Shown here: positions 52,027 through 62,251 of the stretch, one piece after another
How positions within the stretch are numbered: position 1 is the first letter of the stretch
How the letters are laid out: the number at the start of each line of letters is the position of its first letter
Translations under genes and position numbers: made by a program
Assembly: GCA_003246895.1 (NCBI GenBank)
Contig: QKCL01000036.1
Location: 143,910-207,909 of the forward strand
DNA: 64,000 nucleotides
From: Spirochaetota bacterium
GTDB lineage: Bacteria > Spirochaetota > UBA4802 > UBA5550
Direction: 5' to 3'
Notes under the pieces: generated by a model
The model's input: the letters and a program-made list of their open reading frames with translations, nothing else
The model's database searches: none
What the model was told of the DNA's origin: nothing

Positions 52027-52563
52027 CTAATCAATTTGGCTTATTATTTCCCTGATTATTTCATCAAAATCAGAGGACATATCATCAATTTTTGAAAACT
52101 CTTCACCTGTAAAGTTTGAGAGAACATGGTCCGATACAGAAACATGCGGATTTTCAGGCCTGCCTATGCCGAACCTGATTCTGTGGAAATCGGCAGTGCC
52201 GCATTCGTTTGTAATTGACCTTATGCCGTTGTGGCCCTTGTGCCCACCGGAAAATTTTGTCCGCATGTCCGAGAATTTAAGTTCCAGTTCATCGTGGACA
52301 ACAATGAGATTTGAGGGTGTTTCATCGTAAAATTTCAGGGCCTTTTTCACGGCCTTTCCGCTCTCATTCATATAGGTCTGGGGAAAGAGGAAAAGGCAGT
52401 CCCTTGAGTCTATACGTCCGGTGCCTGTAATTGACAGAAATTCGTTTTTGCCCGGTTTTATGTTATGTATTTCTGCAAGTTTCTGGCCCAGTATGAAACC
52501 GATATTGTGGCGTGTCTTTACATATTTTTTTCCGGGGTTTCCGAGAAAGGCAAGAATGATCAT
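52027..52563 (-). CDS. pth: Peptidyl-tRNA hydrolase
   Basis: FLGNPGKKYVKTRHNIGFILG, PQTYMNESGKAV, VVHDELEL, GGHKGHNGIRSI, RIRFGIGRP. Confidence 0.96.
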   Translation of the reverse strand: MIILAFLGNPGKKYVKTRHNIGFILGQKLAEIHNIKPGKNEFLSITGTGRIDSRDCLFLFPQTYMNESGKAVKKALKFYDETPSNLIVVHDELELKFSDMRTKFSGGHKGHNGIRSITNECGTADFHRIRFGIGRPENPHVSVSDHVLSNFTGEEFSKIDDMSSDFDEIIREIISQID

Positions 52564-52583
52564 TGTTTAGGTGCTCCAGAATG

Positions 52584-52922
52584 CTAGTTGAGGTTCAGTT
52601 CCTGGACAGCTTCATCCATTGTTTTGAAAATCCGGATTCTTTTGTCCAGTCCTGTGATTCTAAACATCTGCATTATGTCCTGATTTACATTGACAAGTGC
52701 AAAATGTTTACTGTTTTTTTCAGATTTTGTATAGTAGACTACGATTATTCCAAGTGAAGAGCTGTCAATGAAAGTCAGGTCAGAAAGATTTATGAGAATA
52801 TGGGAGTCTGAATCAACATATTTTTTCAGAAGGGTTTCAAATGGAGATATGTTCTCAATTGAAAGTGTACCCTTCACTGTTACTACGGTATGATTGTTTT
52901 TTGATTCAGCAGATACTTTCAT
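52584..52922 (-). CDS. STAS domain protein (anti-sigma factor antagonist-like)
   Basis: TVVTVKGTLSIENISPFETLL...ILINLSDLTFIDSSSLGIIVVY. Confidence 0.9.
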   Translation of the reverse strand: MKVSAESKNNHTVVTVKGTLSIENISPFETLLKKYVDSDSHILINLSDLTFIDSSSLGIIVVYYTKSEKNSKHFALVNVNQDIMQMFRITGLDKRIRIFKTMDEAVQELNLN

Positions 52923-53136
52923 TGTTATACCATATGATTTTCAAACATTTATAGACAAGATACTATAAAATAGAAATTTTACTACTATATTATCCCTAAA
53001 AAGGCATAATTAACATTATTTTTGGTTATTATTTTTAAAGGACGGCATATTGTCAAACTTTAATAGGAAAATGTTTGAAAATAGCATTTTCATTATGTTA
53101 AATTTGATGAAACCGGAATGAGACAGCCCTGCCGGA

Positions 53137-55845
53137 TCAGTGAGCCTCGTCCCAGTTACTGCCCCTTCCCAGGTCAACGACAATGGGGACTTTCAGTTCC
53201 AGGGCATTTTCCATTTTCTCCTTCACAAGGTTCTCCACCGTTTTGTTTTCGTCATTATGCACTTCAAGGACCAGTTCATCATGCACCTGCATGATCATTC
53301 TTGATTTAAGACCCTTCTCCTTCATGGATTTGTAGATATCGATCATTGCAATCTTTATCATGTCCGCCGAAGTTCCCTGAATTGGGGTGTTTATTGCAAC
53401 CCTTTCTGCGCCCTCCCGCCTGAAGGATGTCTTTGAGTCGATTTCCGGCACATCACGCCTCCTTCCAAGTAGTGTCTGTACATATCCGTGTTCCCTGGCA
53501 AATGAGGTGATTCTTTCGATGTACTGCTTAAAGCCGGGGTAGAGCTGAAAGTACTTTTCAATGAATTCCGCCGCTTCCCTTATGCCGATTTCCGCCTGCT
53601 GTGAAAGGCCGTAGGGGGAAACACCGTAAATTGTGGCGAAGTTTATGATTTTGGCCTGTCTCCTCATGTCAGGGGTTATTGCATCCATGGGGACTGAAAA
53701 TACCGACGATGCTGTCATGCTGTGAATGTCAGTGCCCTCTGTAAAGGCCTTGAGCATGTTTTCGTCCTCTGAAAAGTGCGCGGCCAGTCTCAGTTCAATC
53801 TGCGAGTAGTCGGCAGAGAGGAGATAGAATCCCTTTTCCGGGATAAAGCCCTTTCTGATCTGCCTTCCGAAGCTGTCCCTGATTGGAATATTCTGGAGAT
53901 TGGGGTCTGAAGAAGAAAGCCTTCCCGTGGACGCCACTGTCTGATTGTATGATGTGTGAATTCTGCCGGTCAGGGGGTTTACAAGTTCAGGCAGGGTGTC
54001 TATATATGTGCTTTTCAGTTTGCTCAGTGTTCTGTAGGAGATGAGATTGTCAATGATCTCATGCTGTCCCCTGAGGGTTTCCAGAACCTTGATGTCTGTT
54101 GAGAAGCCGGTTTTTGTCTTCTTCACAGGCTTCAGTCCGATCTCCTCAAAGAGCACTGATGCAAGTTCCCTTGTGCTGTTTATGTTGAATCTCCTGCCCG
54201 CATGGGAGTAAATTCCGTTTTCCACTTCACTCAGCATTTCTGAAGTTTCGCTCTCCATCCTTGCAAAGTGGGCCTTGTCGATTCCAACTCCGTGATACTC
54301 CATGTCCGCAAGAACCTCAAGGAGAGGCATCTCCACATTTTCATAGAGTTCCATGAGGCTGTCCCTTTCAAGCATTGGCCTGAAGATGTTATGGAGCCTC
54401 AGGGTGATGTCGGTGTCTTCTATTGCGTATTCCGACAGTTTATCAAGTGGAACTTCTGTGATGGGTACTGCATTTTTTCCAATGCCCACCAGTTCCTTGT
54501 ATGTTATTGTGGTGTAGTTCAGGTACTTTTCAGCCAGGTCGTCCATGTTGTGCCTTCTGTCCGAAGGTGTCAGCAGATAAGACGCTATCATTGTATCAAA
54601 TGAAATTCCCTTCAGTTCAATTCCAGCCTTTCTCAGTACCAGATAGTCATACTTGATGTTCTGGCCGATCTTTTTTATGTTCCCGTTTTCAAGAAGGGGT
54701 TTTATCCTTTTCAGGGATTCGTCCCTGTCGGGGATGTCGTCGCTGAAGAGGCCGCGGCTTATGAGGGGCAGGAACCAGCCCTGATTCTCCTCAATTGAAA
54801 ATGACATCGCCACAAGTTCCGCTTCCATTGGCCTTATGGAGTCTGTTTCGGTATCGAATGAGAATGTTCCGGCCTTTTTCAGCGCATCTATTGTTTCATC
54901 AAGTTCCTCAAGGGTTTTAATGGTTATGTAGTGCCTGTTTTCCCTGTCTGTTGCGGAATTTGCAGGAGATTTTGCATCTGTACCTTTGAAAAAGTCTTTT
55001 ACTATGGATTCCATTTCCATTTCGTGGAAGAAACCTGCAGCTCCTTCACTGAAGCCGTTAAATTCAAGTTCAGGGAGGGTAGCTGTTACCGGTGCATCGA
55101 GCCTGATTGTGACAAGGTCCTGGCTCAGGTATGCAGATTCTTTTCCTTCTTTCAGAAGAGTTCCGGTCTTGCCCTTTATGCTTTCAATGTTTTCATAGAT
55201 ATTGTCAAGGGTGGAGAATTCATTTATGAGCTTAAGGGCTGTTTTCTCCCCTATGCCCTTTACTCCGGGGACATTGTCTGAAGTGTCTCCCACGAGTGCC
55301 ATGTAGTCAATTACCCTGTCGGGAGTTATACCTGTTTTTTCGGATATATTCTCGTGGGTGTATATTTCGTATTCCGATATACCTTTCTTGTTGGCATATA
55401 TCTTCACGTTTTCATTGAGGAGCTGGTATGCGTCCTTGTCACCGGTCACAAGCATGACCTCTGTTTCTTCTGAACCGAAGAGTTTTGATGCAGTACCAAG
55501 TACATCATCAGCCTCATAGTCTTCAAGTTCAAGTGATGGTATGCCCAGTGCTTCAACCATGTTTTTTATTTCAGTTATCTGGCTTCTCAGGTCATCTGGC
55601 ATTTTCTGCCTGTTTGCCTTGTAGTCTTCATATATCCGGAACCTCAGTGATTTTCCCGGAGGGTCAAAGGCCACGGCAAGGTAGTCCGGTTTCTGTTCAT
55701 CGACCAGTTTCAGAAGCATTCTGGCGAATCCGAAAATTGCCGAAGTGTTCTGGCCCTTTGAGTTTATGAGCGGGTTTCTGATAAATGCAAAGTATGCCCT
55801 GTAACAGAGGGCGTGTCCGTCAATTATGAAGAGTTTTTTTTTCAT
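53137..55845 (-). CDS. polA: DNA polymerase I
   Basis: 5' nuclease, DEDD exonuclease (FSFDTETDS) and family A polymerase (STGRLSSSDPNLQNIPIR, SADYSQIELRLAAH, RRQAKIINFATIYGVSPYGLS, VHDELVLE). Confidence 0.97.
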   Translation of the reverse strand: MKKKLFIIDGHALCYRAYFAFIRNPLINSKGQNTSAIFGFARMLLKLVDEQKPDYLAVAFDPPGKSLRFRIYEDYKANRQKMPDDLRSQITEIKNMVEALGIPSLELEDYEADDVLGTASKLFGSEETEVMLVTGDKDAYQLLNENVKIYANKKGISEYEIYTHENISEKTGITPDRVIDYMALVGDTSDNVPGVKGIGEKTALKLINEFSTLDNIYENIESIKGKTGTLLKEGKESAYLSQDLVTIRLDAPVTATLPELEFNGFSEGAAGFFHEMEMESIVKDFFKGTDAKSPANSATDRENRHYITIKTLEELDETIDALKKAGTFSFDTETDSIRPMEAELVAMSFSIEENQGWFLPLISRGLFSDDIPDRDESLKRIKPLLENGNIKKIGQNIKYDYLVLRKAGIELKGISFDTMIASYLLTPSDRRHNMDDLAEKYLNYTTITYKELVGIGKNAVPITEVPLDKLSEYAIEDTDITLRLHNIFRPMLERDSLMELYENVEMPLLEVLADMEYHGVGIDKAHFARMESETSEMLSEVENGIYSHAGRRFNINSTRELASVLFEEIGLKPVKKTKTGFSTDIKVLETLRGQHEIIDNLISYRTLSKLKSTYIDTLPELVNPLTGRIHTSYNQTVASTGRLSSSDPNLQNIPIRDSFGRQIRKGFIPEKGFYLLSADYSQIELRLAAHFSEDENMLKAFTEGTDIHSMTASSVFSVPMDAITPDMRRQAKIINFATIYGVSPYGLSQQAEIGIREAAEFIEKYFQLYPGFKQYIERITSFAREHGYVQTLLGRRRDVPEIDSKTSFRREGAERVAINTPIQGTSADMIKIAMIDIYKSMKEKGLKSRMIMQVHDELVLEVHNDENKTVENLVKEKMENALELKVPIVVDLGRGSNWDEAH

Positions 55846-55863
55846 GTTCTATCCTGATTCTGA

Positions 55864-56259
55864 TTATACTACACGGGTCTCTTTGAGTCTGTTTATTTCG
55901 TTAACTTTACCGATGAGTATTTCGTCTGTTTTGGCAAGTCTCTGTGCAAGAATGTGAACCATTTTTGCTGCAAAGTGGGGGTTTTTTATGAGAAAGCCCT
56001 TAAGCTGGCTCAGATTGTCTATGTATGCGAGTTTAATATCTCCTATTGCCTTTACCGTGGCGCTTCTTGGAGTGCTTGTGAAGAGAGATATCTCTCCGAA
56101 AAAATCCCCCTTTGACATTCTTGCCACGGATATCTGGTCGTCGCCTTCGCCCAGTATTATATTTACCTCGCCGTCGAGAATTATATACATTCTCTGTTCC
56201 TGCTGGCCCGATTTAATAATTGTCTCACCGTTTTGAAAATACATTACATTTCTGGACAT
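55864..56259 (-). CDS. Cyclic nucleotide-binding domain protein
   Basis: IKSGQQEQRMYIILDGEVNIILGEGDDQISVARMSKGDFFGEISLFTSTPRSATVKAIGD. Confidence 0.92.
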   Translation of the reverse strand: MSRNVMYFQNGETIIKSGQQEQRMYIILDGEVNIILGEGDDQISVARMSKGDFFGEISLFTSTPRSATVKAIGDIKLAYIDNLSQLKGFLIKNPHFAAKMVHILAQRLAKTDEILIGKVNEINRLKETRVV

Positions 56260-56493
56260 TCTGAAACTCCCGGATTATATCTGTTTATATCTTTTATCGG
56301 CATTTTTTCTGTTTTGTTTAAAACTAAGGATCTTTTTACTTTTTATAATAAAATAAAGGCGAACGTGGAAGGCAAGTAAATAAATTTCCGGAGATTTGCA
56401 CGCTGGAGCAGGGTTTTCTGAATTTAACTGAATAAGTCAGACTAACAATTCCGTCGGACTTTTTCTATACAGATCCGGGGTTGATAATATTGG

Positions 56494-56760
56494 TCATATT
56501 TTCATGGAGGCTATTGTCTTCACCAGGGCTGGCCATTCTTCATCGGAGGTATTTTCCACAGGCCGGCCGTCGGGTTTCATGTTAACAGGTATAAATTCTG
56601 ATCCTCCCAGAGCCTTGCGCACTTTTTTCCTTACACATACATTCCGCCCTGAACCTTTGCAGTAATAATTCACAAAACCTCTTAATGTGTTTCCCATGGT
56701 TTCATCATTATCATATTTTTTGTAAAAGCTGCATTTATCAAGAATTTCACATTCCACCAT
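56494..56760 (-). CDS. Small Cys-motif protein (88 aa)
   Basis: MVECEILDKCSFYKKY...FVNYYCKGSGRNVCVRKKVRKALGGSEFIPVNMKPDG; start 56760 has GGGAG upstream. Confidence 0.65.
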   Translation of the reverse strand: MVECEILDKCSFYKKYDNDETMGNTLRGFVNYYCKGSGRNVCVRKKVRKALGGSEFIPVNMKPDGRPVENTSDEEWPALVKTIASMKI

Positions 56761-57324
56761 ATGGTGACTCCCATTTACTAAATAAAGCAATGTGTAAAAA
56801 ATGACCAAATTGACTAAACCATTCATCTGGGCACTGCGAATTGCCTTTTCTCATATGTTGAATAAGTGAAAACAAATATGACAAAGTTACTGCTGAAAAT
56901 ATACTCTTTTTTTATAAAATCTGATGCAAAATATTGTCACTTCATAGGGTCACAGGCATTGGCAGTGAGCCTGTTTATTTTTTCCGAAATTAGATCATTC
57001 AAAAAAACGGGAAGATTGAGGACTACCCTGGGCTTTGCAGAATGTAGGCAGCAAATGCATTCTGCAGGCAGGCCGGCAGGCTCTATGTAAAAACAGTTTT
57101 TTAGTTCGGTCAGCGGAGATTCCTGTGATAAATATTAACTATTACGTTTTTTCCTGAATGTACGGGAGATTTTTTAAGGGTCTGTATGAAAGATTTTATC
57201 GATAAAAATGGGCTGCAGTGATTCCCTGCCAATTAGAATGATTTTTCCTTCTGATAAGTTATATTAGGCAGTATGAATGCTGTGAGCAATCATGACAATC
57301 CAGTTGGGGGGTAGTTGACAAGAA

Positions 57325-58269
57325 ATGAATACCTTAAAAAACGCTTTTCTGGTTTTTTGCATATTTATTTCTGTATGCGCCGTTATTTACTGCGGTGTCC
57401 TTGTGTTCTTTTCTGTTATCAGCGGATGGAGGGTTCTCAGCCTCAATTTTCCCGCGCCGGAAACAGTTCAGTCTGAATCCGCAGTTTTTAACGGACAGAC
57501 AGTAAAGATGGGGTTTATGGAATACAGTATGAGTGTTTCCATCCGCTTTACCGGTTCCGGCCTGATTTTCTCACAATCACCTTTCTTCAGTTTTATGCAT
57601 AAACCGTTTTTTATTCCATATGATAAAATAGTGAATTCTCAAAAAAAAGATTTATCAGGTTCAGTATTTGAATTCACTATAGAAGGGGTTGCAATAAGAA
57701 TGTCCGAGAGATCTGCAGAAGCACTCAAAAGGAAAAAGCTGAATCCTGCTCTTTCTGTGGTTTTGCTCAATCCTGATAAATACGAGGATGGCAGCTCAGT
57801 AAAAAAGGGAGAACCTGAACGCGTCACGAAACAGTGCCTCCTGAAAGATCTTCAGCCGCTTTTCATTAAACAGATAAATGATTTTCTCAAGAGCAGAGGT
57901 GAAGGAGAAATCAGTGATGTGATGTCTGTCTGTTTTGAATCGACCTACAGGGAAAAGGGTTTTTTCGGTATAGTCTATCATCAGTATACAGATCTTGTTA
58001 TCACCCATGAATGGTTTTTCTGGGCTGTCATAGATGGAGACGGCAGTTCTGCGGGATCTGTAAAAATTAGTGATATTGCTGAAATGCCGAATTTTGATAA
58101 AGAACTTGTGCTGCCAAAATTGAAAGTCAGCGGTATCGATATAAGCGGATTTACTTATGATGAATCCGGAAAGAACACATGGACTCTTACCATAGCAGAA
58201 GATGCGGCAGGAACGGCCTTCCGTAAGGCACTCTTGAAAATGGCCAGAAATTATTCTGAAGACTTTTAG
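57325..58269 (+). CDS. Hypothetical protein with N-terminal TM
   Basis: Complete 314-aa ORF; hydrophobic N-terminus; no recognised family. Confidence 0.65.
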   Translation: MNTLKNAFLVFCIFISVCAVIYCGVLVFFSVISGWRVLSLNFPAPETVQSESAVFNGQTVKMGFMEYSMSVSIRFTGSGLIFSQSPFFSFMHKPFFIPYDKIVNSQKKDLSGSVFEFTIEGVAIRMSERSAEALKRKKLNPALSVVLLNPDKYEDGSSVKKGEPERVTKQCLLKDLQPLFIKQINDFLKSRGEGEISDVMSVCFESTYREKGFFGIVYHQYTDLVITHEWFFWAVIDGDGSSAGSVKISDIAEMPNFDKELVLPKLKVSGIDISGFTYDESGKNTWTLTIAEDAAGTAFRKALLKMARNYSEDF

Positions 58270-58540
58270 CTGCTTAATCGAGGGCAGAGAAAGAACGGTT
58301 TGGCATGTCCACACCGCAGGCAGTCCGGACTCTGTAAAAAAATATTCTTTGATATGATAAGAGTAATTTCTGTCCCCTGTAACTGATAGTTCTGCAATAA
58401 CTGTATCGCTTTACCAGCGTAGTTTTCTATAACAAAAAATAAAACTCTGCTTCCAGCAAATATAATAGATTGCTTTATAATGGGACTATTATTTTATTTT
58501 TTTCTGTAAAAACTGTATGTTTATATATCAGGAGGAATAT

Positions 58541-60541
58541 ATGAAAAATTCCGTCATAGCAATATTCTTGATAACAATACTGACAGTAATTTCGGGTTGC
58601 GTGACCCCGGAAAAGAAGAAAGATCCTCTCACATATGAGGGCTGGCTGGATAAAAATACATTTCAGATCATCACTGTGGGGGTACCCTCAAAACGCCTTA
58701 CTGATCCTGAGGCTAAAAAGTCAAGTGCCAGATATGCTGCAATTCTGAATGCCCAGTATCGGATAATCGAAAAGTTCAAGGGTGCCCGTATTGAAGGCGC
58801 ATCGGGCATGAGCAATTTCAGCATGGGGTACGGCGGTTACGGTTCCTCAGTGAATAATTCTTCTGCAAGAGTGAGTACTAAAGGTGCAGATAAGAGTATT
58901 CTGGCCTCAATGAATAAAAATAGTCCTAAAAAAGAAGTTTCAAAAAAGAAGCCTGCTCAACAACCGGTAAATATCAACATAGCAGTTAAACAGGGTAAAG
59001 TGGTAGCCATAAAATATGACAAGGATTATAACTGTGAAATAATGTATAGGATCACAGCACCAGATCTGGAGACAATAATCCGCTCAGGTAACTATAACCC
59101 TTATAACAATATGTACTATCCTGTTTATAATACTGAAACCTATGAAGATATTGTGGAAAATGAATTTCTGGCAGTATCACACAATCCCCTTTCCACTTTT
59201 TCAATTGATGTTGATACAGCCTCCTACAGTAATGTGCGCAGGTTTTTAAATAGAGGCGAACTGCCGCCTAACGGAGCAGTGCGCATAGAAGAGATGGTGA
59301 ATTACTTCACCTATGTTTATCCTGGTCCGGTGAACAATGACCCGTTTTCTGTAAACCATGAAGTAACCCGATGTCCATGGAACCATGATCATCAGCTGGT
59401 ACTCATTGCGCTTCAGGGGAAAAGAATTAAGTCAGAAAATATTCCTCCAAGAAACATTGTACTTCTTCTTGACGTTTCAGGTTCCATGGGTGAACCGAAC
59501 AAGCTCCCCCTGCTGAAAAAAACAATGGCATTGCTGGTGAAACAGCTTAGAAAAGAGGACCATATAGCAATAGTAGTGTATGCCGGAGCTGCCGGTGTAG
59601 TACTGCCTCCCACATCGGGCGACAGAAAGAAAGATATCATGGATTCATTTTCCAGGCTCAATGCAGGCGGCTCGACTGCAGGGGGTGAAGGCATAGAGCT
59701 GGCATATAAACTGGCAAAAAAACATTTTCTTAAAAACGGGATAAACCGCATCATTCTCGGTACTGACGGCGATTTTAATGTTGGAACAACCAGTGATGAT
59801 ATGCTTGTAAAGCTCATTGAGGAGAAAAGGAAGACAGGTGTTTTTTTAACTGTTCTCGGCTTTGGAATGGGTAATCTAAAGGATTCAACAATGGAGAAAC
59901 TTGCCAATAAGGGGAACGGAAATTATGCCTATATCGATACTTTTAATGAGGCCTATAAGGTTATGGTAAAAGAACTGGAAGCTAACCTGATCACTATTGC
60001 CAGGGATGTAAAAATACAGGTTGAATTTAATCCCGGGAAAGTCAAGGCCTACAGGCTGCTCGGTTATGAAAACAGGCTTCTGAAAGATGAGGATTTTGCA
60101 GATGATTCCAGGGATGCAGGCGAAATAGGATCAGGTCATACTGTTACGGTACTGTATGAAGTTGTGCCGGCCGGGAAAGAGATTAGCCTTCCTAAAGTGG
60201 ATCCTCTGCGGTACCAGACGGATAGGAAAGTCAGCGGCAAATCCGACAGTAATGAACTGCTCTATCTTAAATTAAGGTACAAACAGCCCAATGAAGATAA
60301 AAGCATACTGATAACTGTTCCTGTCAAAGACAATGTAAAGGAAATATATGCATGCTCAGATAACCTGAAGTTTTCATCTGCTGTGGCGGGATTTGCCATG
60401 CTTTTGAGAGATTCGAAGTTTAAGGGAAACTTAAGTTATTCCATGGTAAAGGACCTTGCGCAAAGCGGAAAAGGGGATGATGTATACGGTTACCGGGCCG
60501 AGTTTCTTAAACTTGTAAGACTTGCGGAGAGTGTTAAATAA
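58541..60541 (+). CDS. VWA domain-containing lipoprotein (YfbK-like) with LPP20-like N-terminal region
   Basis: Lipobox LTVISGCVTP; FSIDVDTASYSNVRRFLNRGELPPNGAVRIEEMVNYF; MIDAS VLLLDVSGSMGEPNKL; C-terminal DUF3520-like; start 58541 preceded by AGGAGG. Confidence 0.92.
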   Translation: MKNSVIAIFLITILTVISGCVTPEKKKDPLTYEGWLDKNTFQIITVGVPSKRLTDPEAKKSSARYAAILNAQYRIIEKFKGARIEGASGMSNFSMGYGGYGSSVNNSSARVSTKGADKSILASMNKNSPKKEVSKKKPAQQPVNINIAVKQGKVVAIKYDKDYNCEIMYRITAPDLETIIRSGNYNPYNNMYYPVYNTETYEDIVENEFLAVSHNPLSTFSIDVDTASYSNVRRFLNRGELPPNGAVRIEEMVNYFTYVYPGPVNNDPFSVNHEVTRCPWNHDHQLVLIALQGKRIKSENIPPRNIVLLLDVSGSMGEPNKLPLLKKTMALLVKQLRKEDHIAIVVYAGAAGVVLPPTSGDRKKDIMDSFSRLNAGGSTAGGEGIELAYKLAKKHFLKNGINRIILGTDGDFNVGTTSDDMLVKLIEEKRKTGVFLTVLGFGMGNLKDSTMEKLANKGNGNYAYIDTFNEAYKVMVKELEANLITIARDVKIQVEFNPGKVKAYRLLGYENRLLKDEDFADDSRDAGEIGSGHTVTVLYEVVPAGKEISLPKVDPLRYQTDRKVSGKSDSNELLYLKLRYKQPNEDKSILITVPVKDNVKEIYACSDNLKFSSAVAGFAMLLRDSKFKGNLSYSMVKDLAQSGKGDDVYGYRAEFLKLVRLAESVK

Positions 60542-60578
60542 ATAACTTTTATTGCGTGATCGCGGTCAGGGAAGGTTT

Positions 60579-61151
60579 TTAGAGCGGTGAAGCCGTATTC
60601 CTGTTTTTATTCCGGATAAAAGCCGCTGCTATTCCGGCTGCAAGAATCCCCATGGAAATGAGAGACAGAATCAGGGCACCGGAAGATCCACCCTGTTCCA
60701 GAACCGAGTTTTGCGGATCACCCTTCTCGTAAAAAACCTCTACATATGAGGAGATCGGATAGGGCTTCTGTTTTTCTGCAGCTTCCTCCTTTGAATTATA
60801 CCAGGCCATAACCATGTTTATGCGTGATCCCCGGTACTCTCTACCATTAACCCTGTAGTTGTACTTAACAAGGGGCCGGTAAACTGCAGAGGAGTCACGG
60901 GTAACTGTGGAGGTTTTTGCAGTTTCATTCCGGTAGTGGAGCTTCAGTCCTGTTTCGAAATCATATCCGGTTACAACGCCGTCGGTTTTCTGCCAGTCAT
61001 GAACAGCATCGGCTTTTAGAAAAGTAAAAGACCAGAAAACTGTACCGCAAAGGCCGAAGGTGGTGCATGAGAGCATGATGAAAAAGAGTATATCGCTCAA
61101 TTTTCCTGAAAGCGGTTTGTACGTTGTTTTTCTTTTTCTTTTTCTAAACAT
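60579..61151 (-). CDS. DUF3592-like membrane protein
   Basis: Two TM segments flanking YRPLVKYNYRVNGREYRGSRINM...YPISSYVEVFYEKGDPQNSVLE. Confidence 0.85.
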   Translation of the reverse strand: MFRKRKRKTTYKPLSGKLSDILFFIMLSCTTFGLCGTVFWSFTFLKADAVHDWQKTDGVVTGYDFETGLKLHYRNETAKTSTVTRDSSAVYRPLVKYNYRVNGREYRGSRINMVMAWYNSKEEAAEKQKPYPISSYVEVFYEKGDPQNSVLEQGGSSGALILSLISMGILAAGIAAAFIRNKNRNTASPL

Positions 61152-61320
61152 GGAGACTCTGCCGGACTTACAGAATTGTCCGGGACTCTCTGTGGATGCG
61201 GATCATTTGTTCATCTTCCGGCAATGATCCGTGAATATGAGAGGCAAAAAATAATTTCATTACGGCACCTTTTCCTGAAATTGTATGAACATCCCTGGTG
61301 GGAGAGGGCCTGATCCGGAT

Positions 61321-61342
61321 AACAGGGCGTGAAAGCCCTGTT
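61321..61342 (-). terminator. Hairpin terminator of the downstream lipoprotein gene
   Basis: AACAGGGC-gtgaaa-GCCCTGTT just after the stop at 61355. Confidence 0.65.
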
Positions 61343-61354
61343 CCGGGATGATCG

Positions 61355-61690
61355 TTACTTCTTCTTTAAAGTAAAGACCTGATCGCTGTTTGCAATTTTC
61401 ATTGTCATTGTATTGCCGGAAATTTTGACTGTGGATTTCATTGTTACTGTGCCCACAGTGTAGGTGAGGTTATCTCCTTCAAGAGTGTACTTGGCCTTGT
61501 TCTCAAACCCTTTCTTCATAATAAGGGTGCCGTCAGTTTTAAACTCATAGGTTGTTCCTTTGTTCAATGCGGCCATTGTGCCTGTTGCCTCAATAATCTC
61601 CCATTTTCCGATTATGGGGCCTTTTTTTCCGCAGGCTGTCACCGTGGTGACAAGAAGCAGTGCTGCAAACAGCAGAGTTACTTTTTTCAT
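61355..61690 (-). CDS. Small lipoprotein, lipocalin-like fold signature
   Basis: LLVTTVTACGKKG lipobox; IIGKWEIIEATGTM...YEFKTDGTLIMKKG...YTLEGDNLTYT; start 61690. Confidence 0.82.
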   Translation of the reverse strand: MKKVTLLFAALLLVTTVTACGKKGPIIGKWEIIEATGTMAALNKGTTYEFKTDGTLIMKKGFENKAKYTLEGDNLTYTVGTVTMKSTVKISGNTMTMKIANSDQVFTLKKK

Positions 61691-62251
61691 GAATGAATCC
61701 TCCTCAGTAAGATAAAATCTGGTTTTATGGTTCTTTGCTGTCCTGTTCAGGATCATTCATAAAATAAAGATTTTTCAGTCATTATCCAGTTAAAAGTTTA
61801 ATTATTTAAAATTATGGTGAAAGGGCCTGGACAGGCTCCATTAGTGAATGATGAATGCTTGTAGAATCTTCTCTCCCGAGTGTAGATTTAAGAGAGTGTC
61901 AGATAGATGCTCCACTGCGTCGAACAGACGCTCTGTAAATAATATGACCACCCTCTCACTCTCTTCGCTCGATAAACAGGGGTTTTAAAGGAGATGAATA
62001 TCACGCTCCCCATGGGTACAAGATAGTTGAGTCATCGGGGGATATGAAGTTCAGGGCAGGGGTCTGATTTACTGTCAGCGTGGCTCTAGTAAAGATTCCT
62101 TGACTTTTTGAATTTCAGGTATATAGCTGAAATTATTTGCAGAAAAGTTTTTAACCGCAATGTGGATATTAACTGGTTATGGGCATGGCTTATGAAAAGA
62201 AGTTTTTTAAATTATTACAATAATCTTTAACTTTATAAAAAAGAGGCATGT

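Noticed and set aside
57037-57065. GCAGAATG...CATTCTGC inverted repeat
   Set aside because: Short 8-bp arms in AT-rich intergenic DNA; can occur by chance.
56866-57090. 74-aa plus-strand ORF in the gap between the Cys-motif protein and 57325
   Set aside because: No ribosome-binding site, no protein-like pattern, no recognised family.
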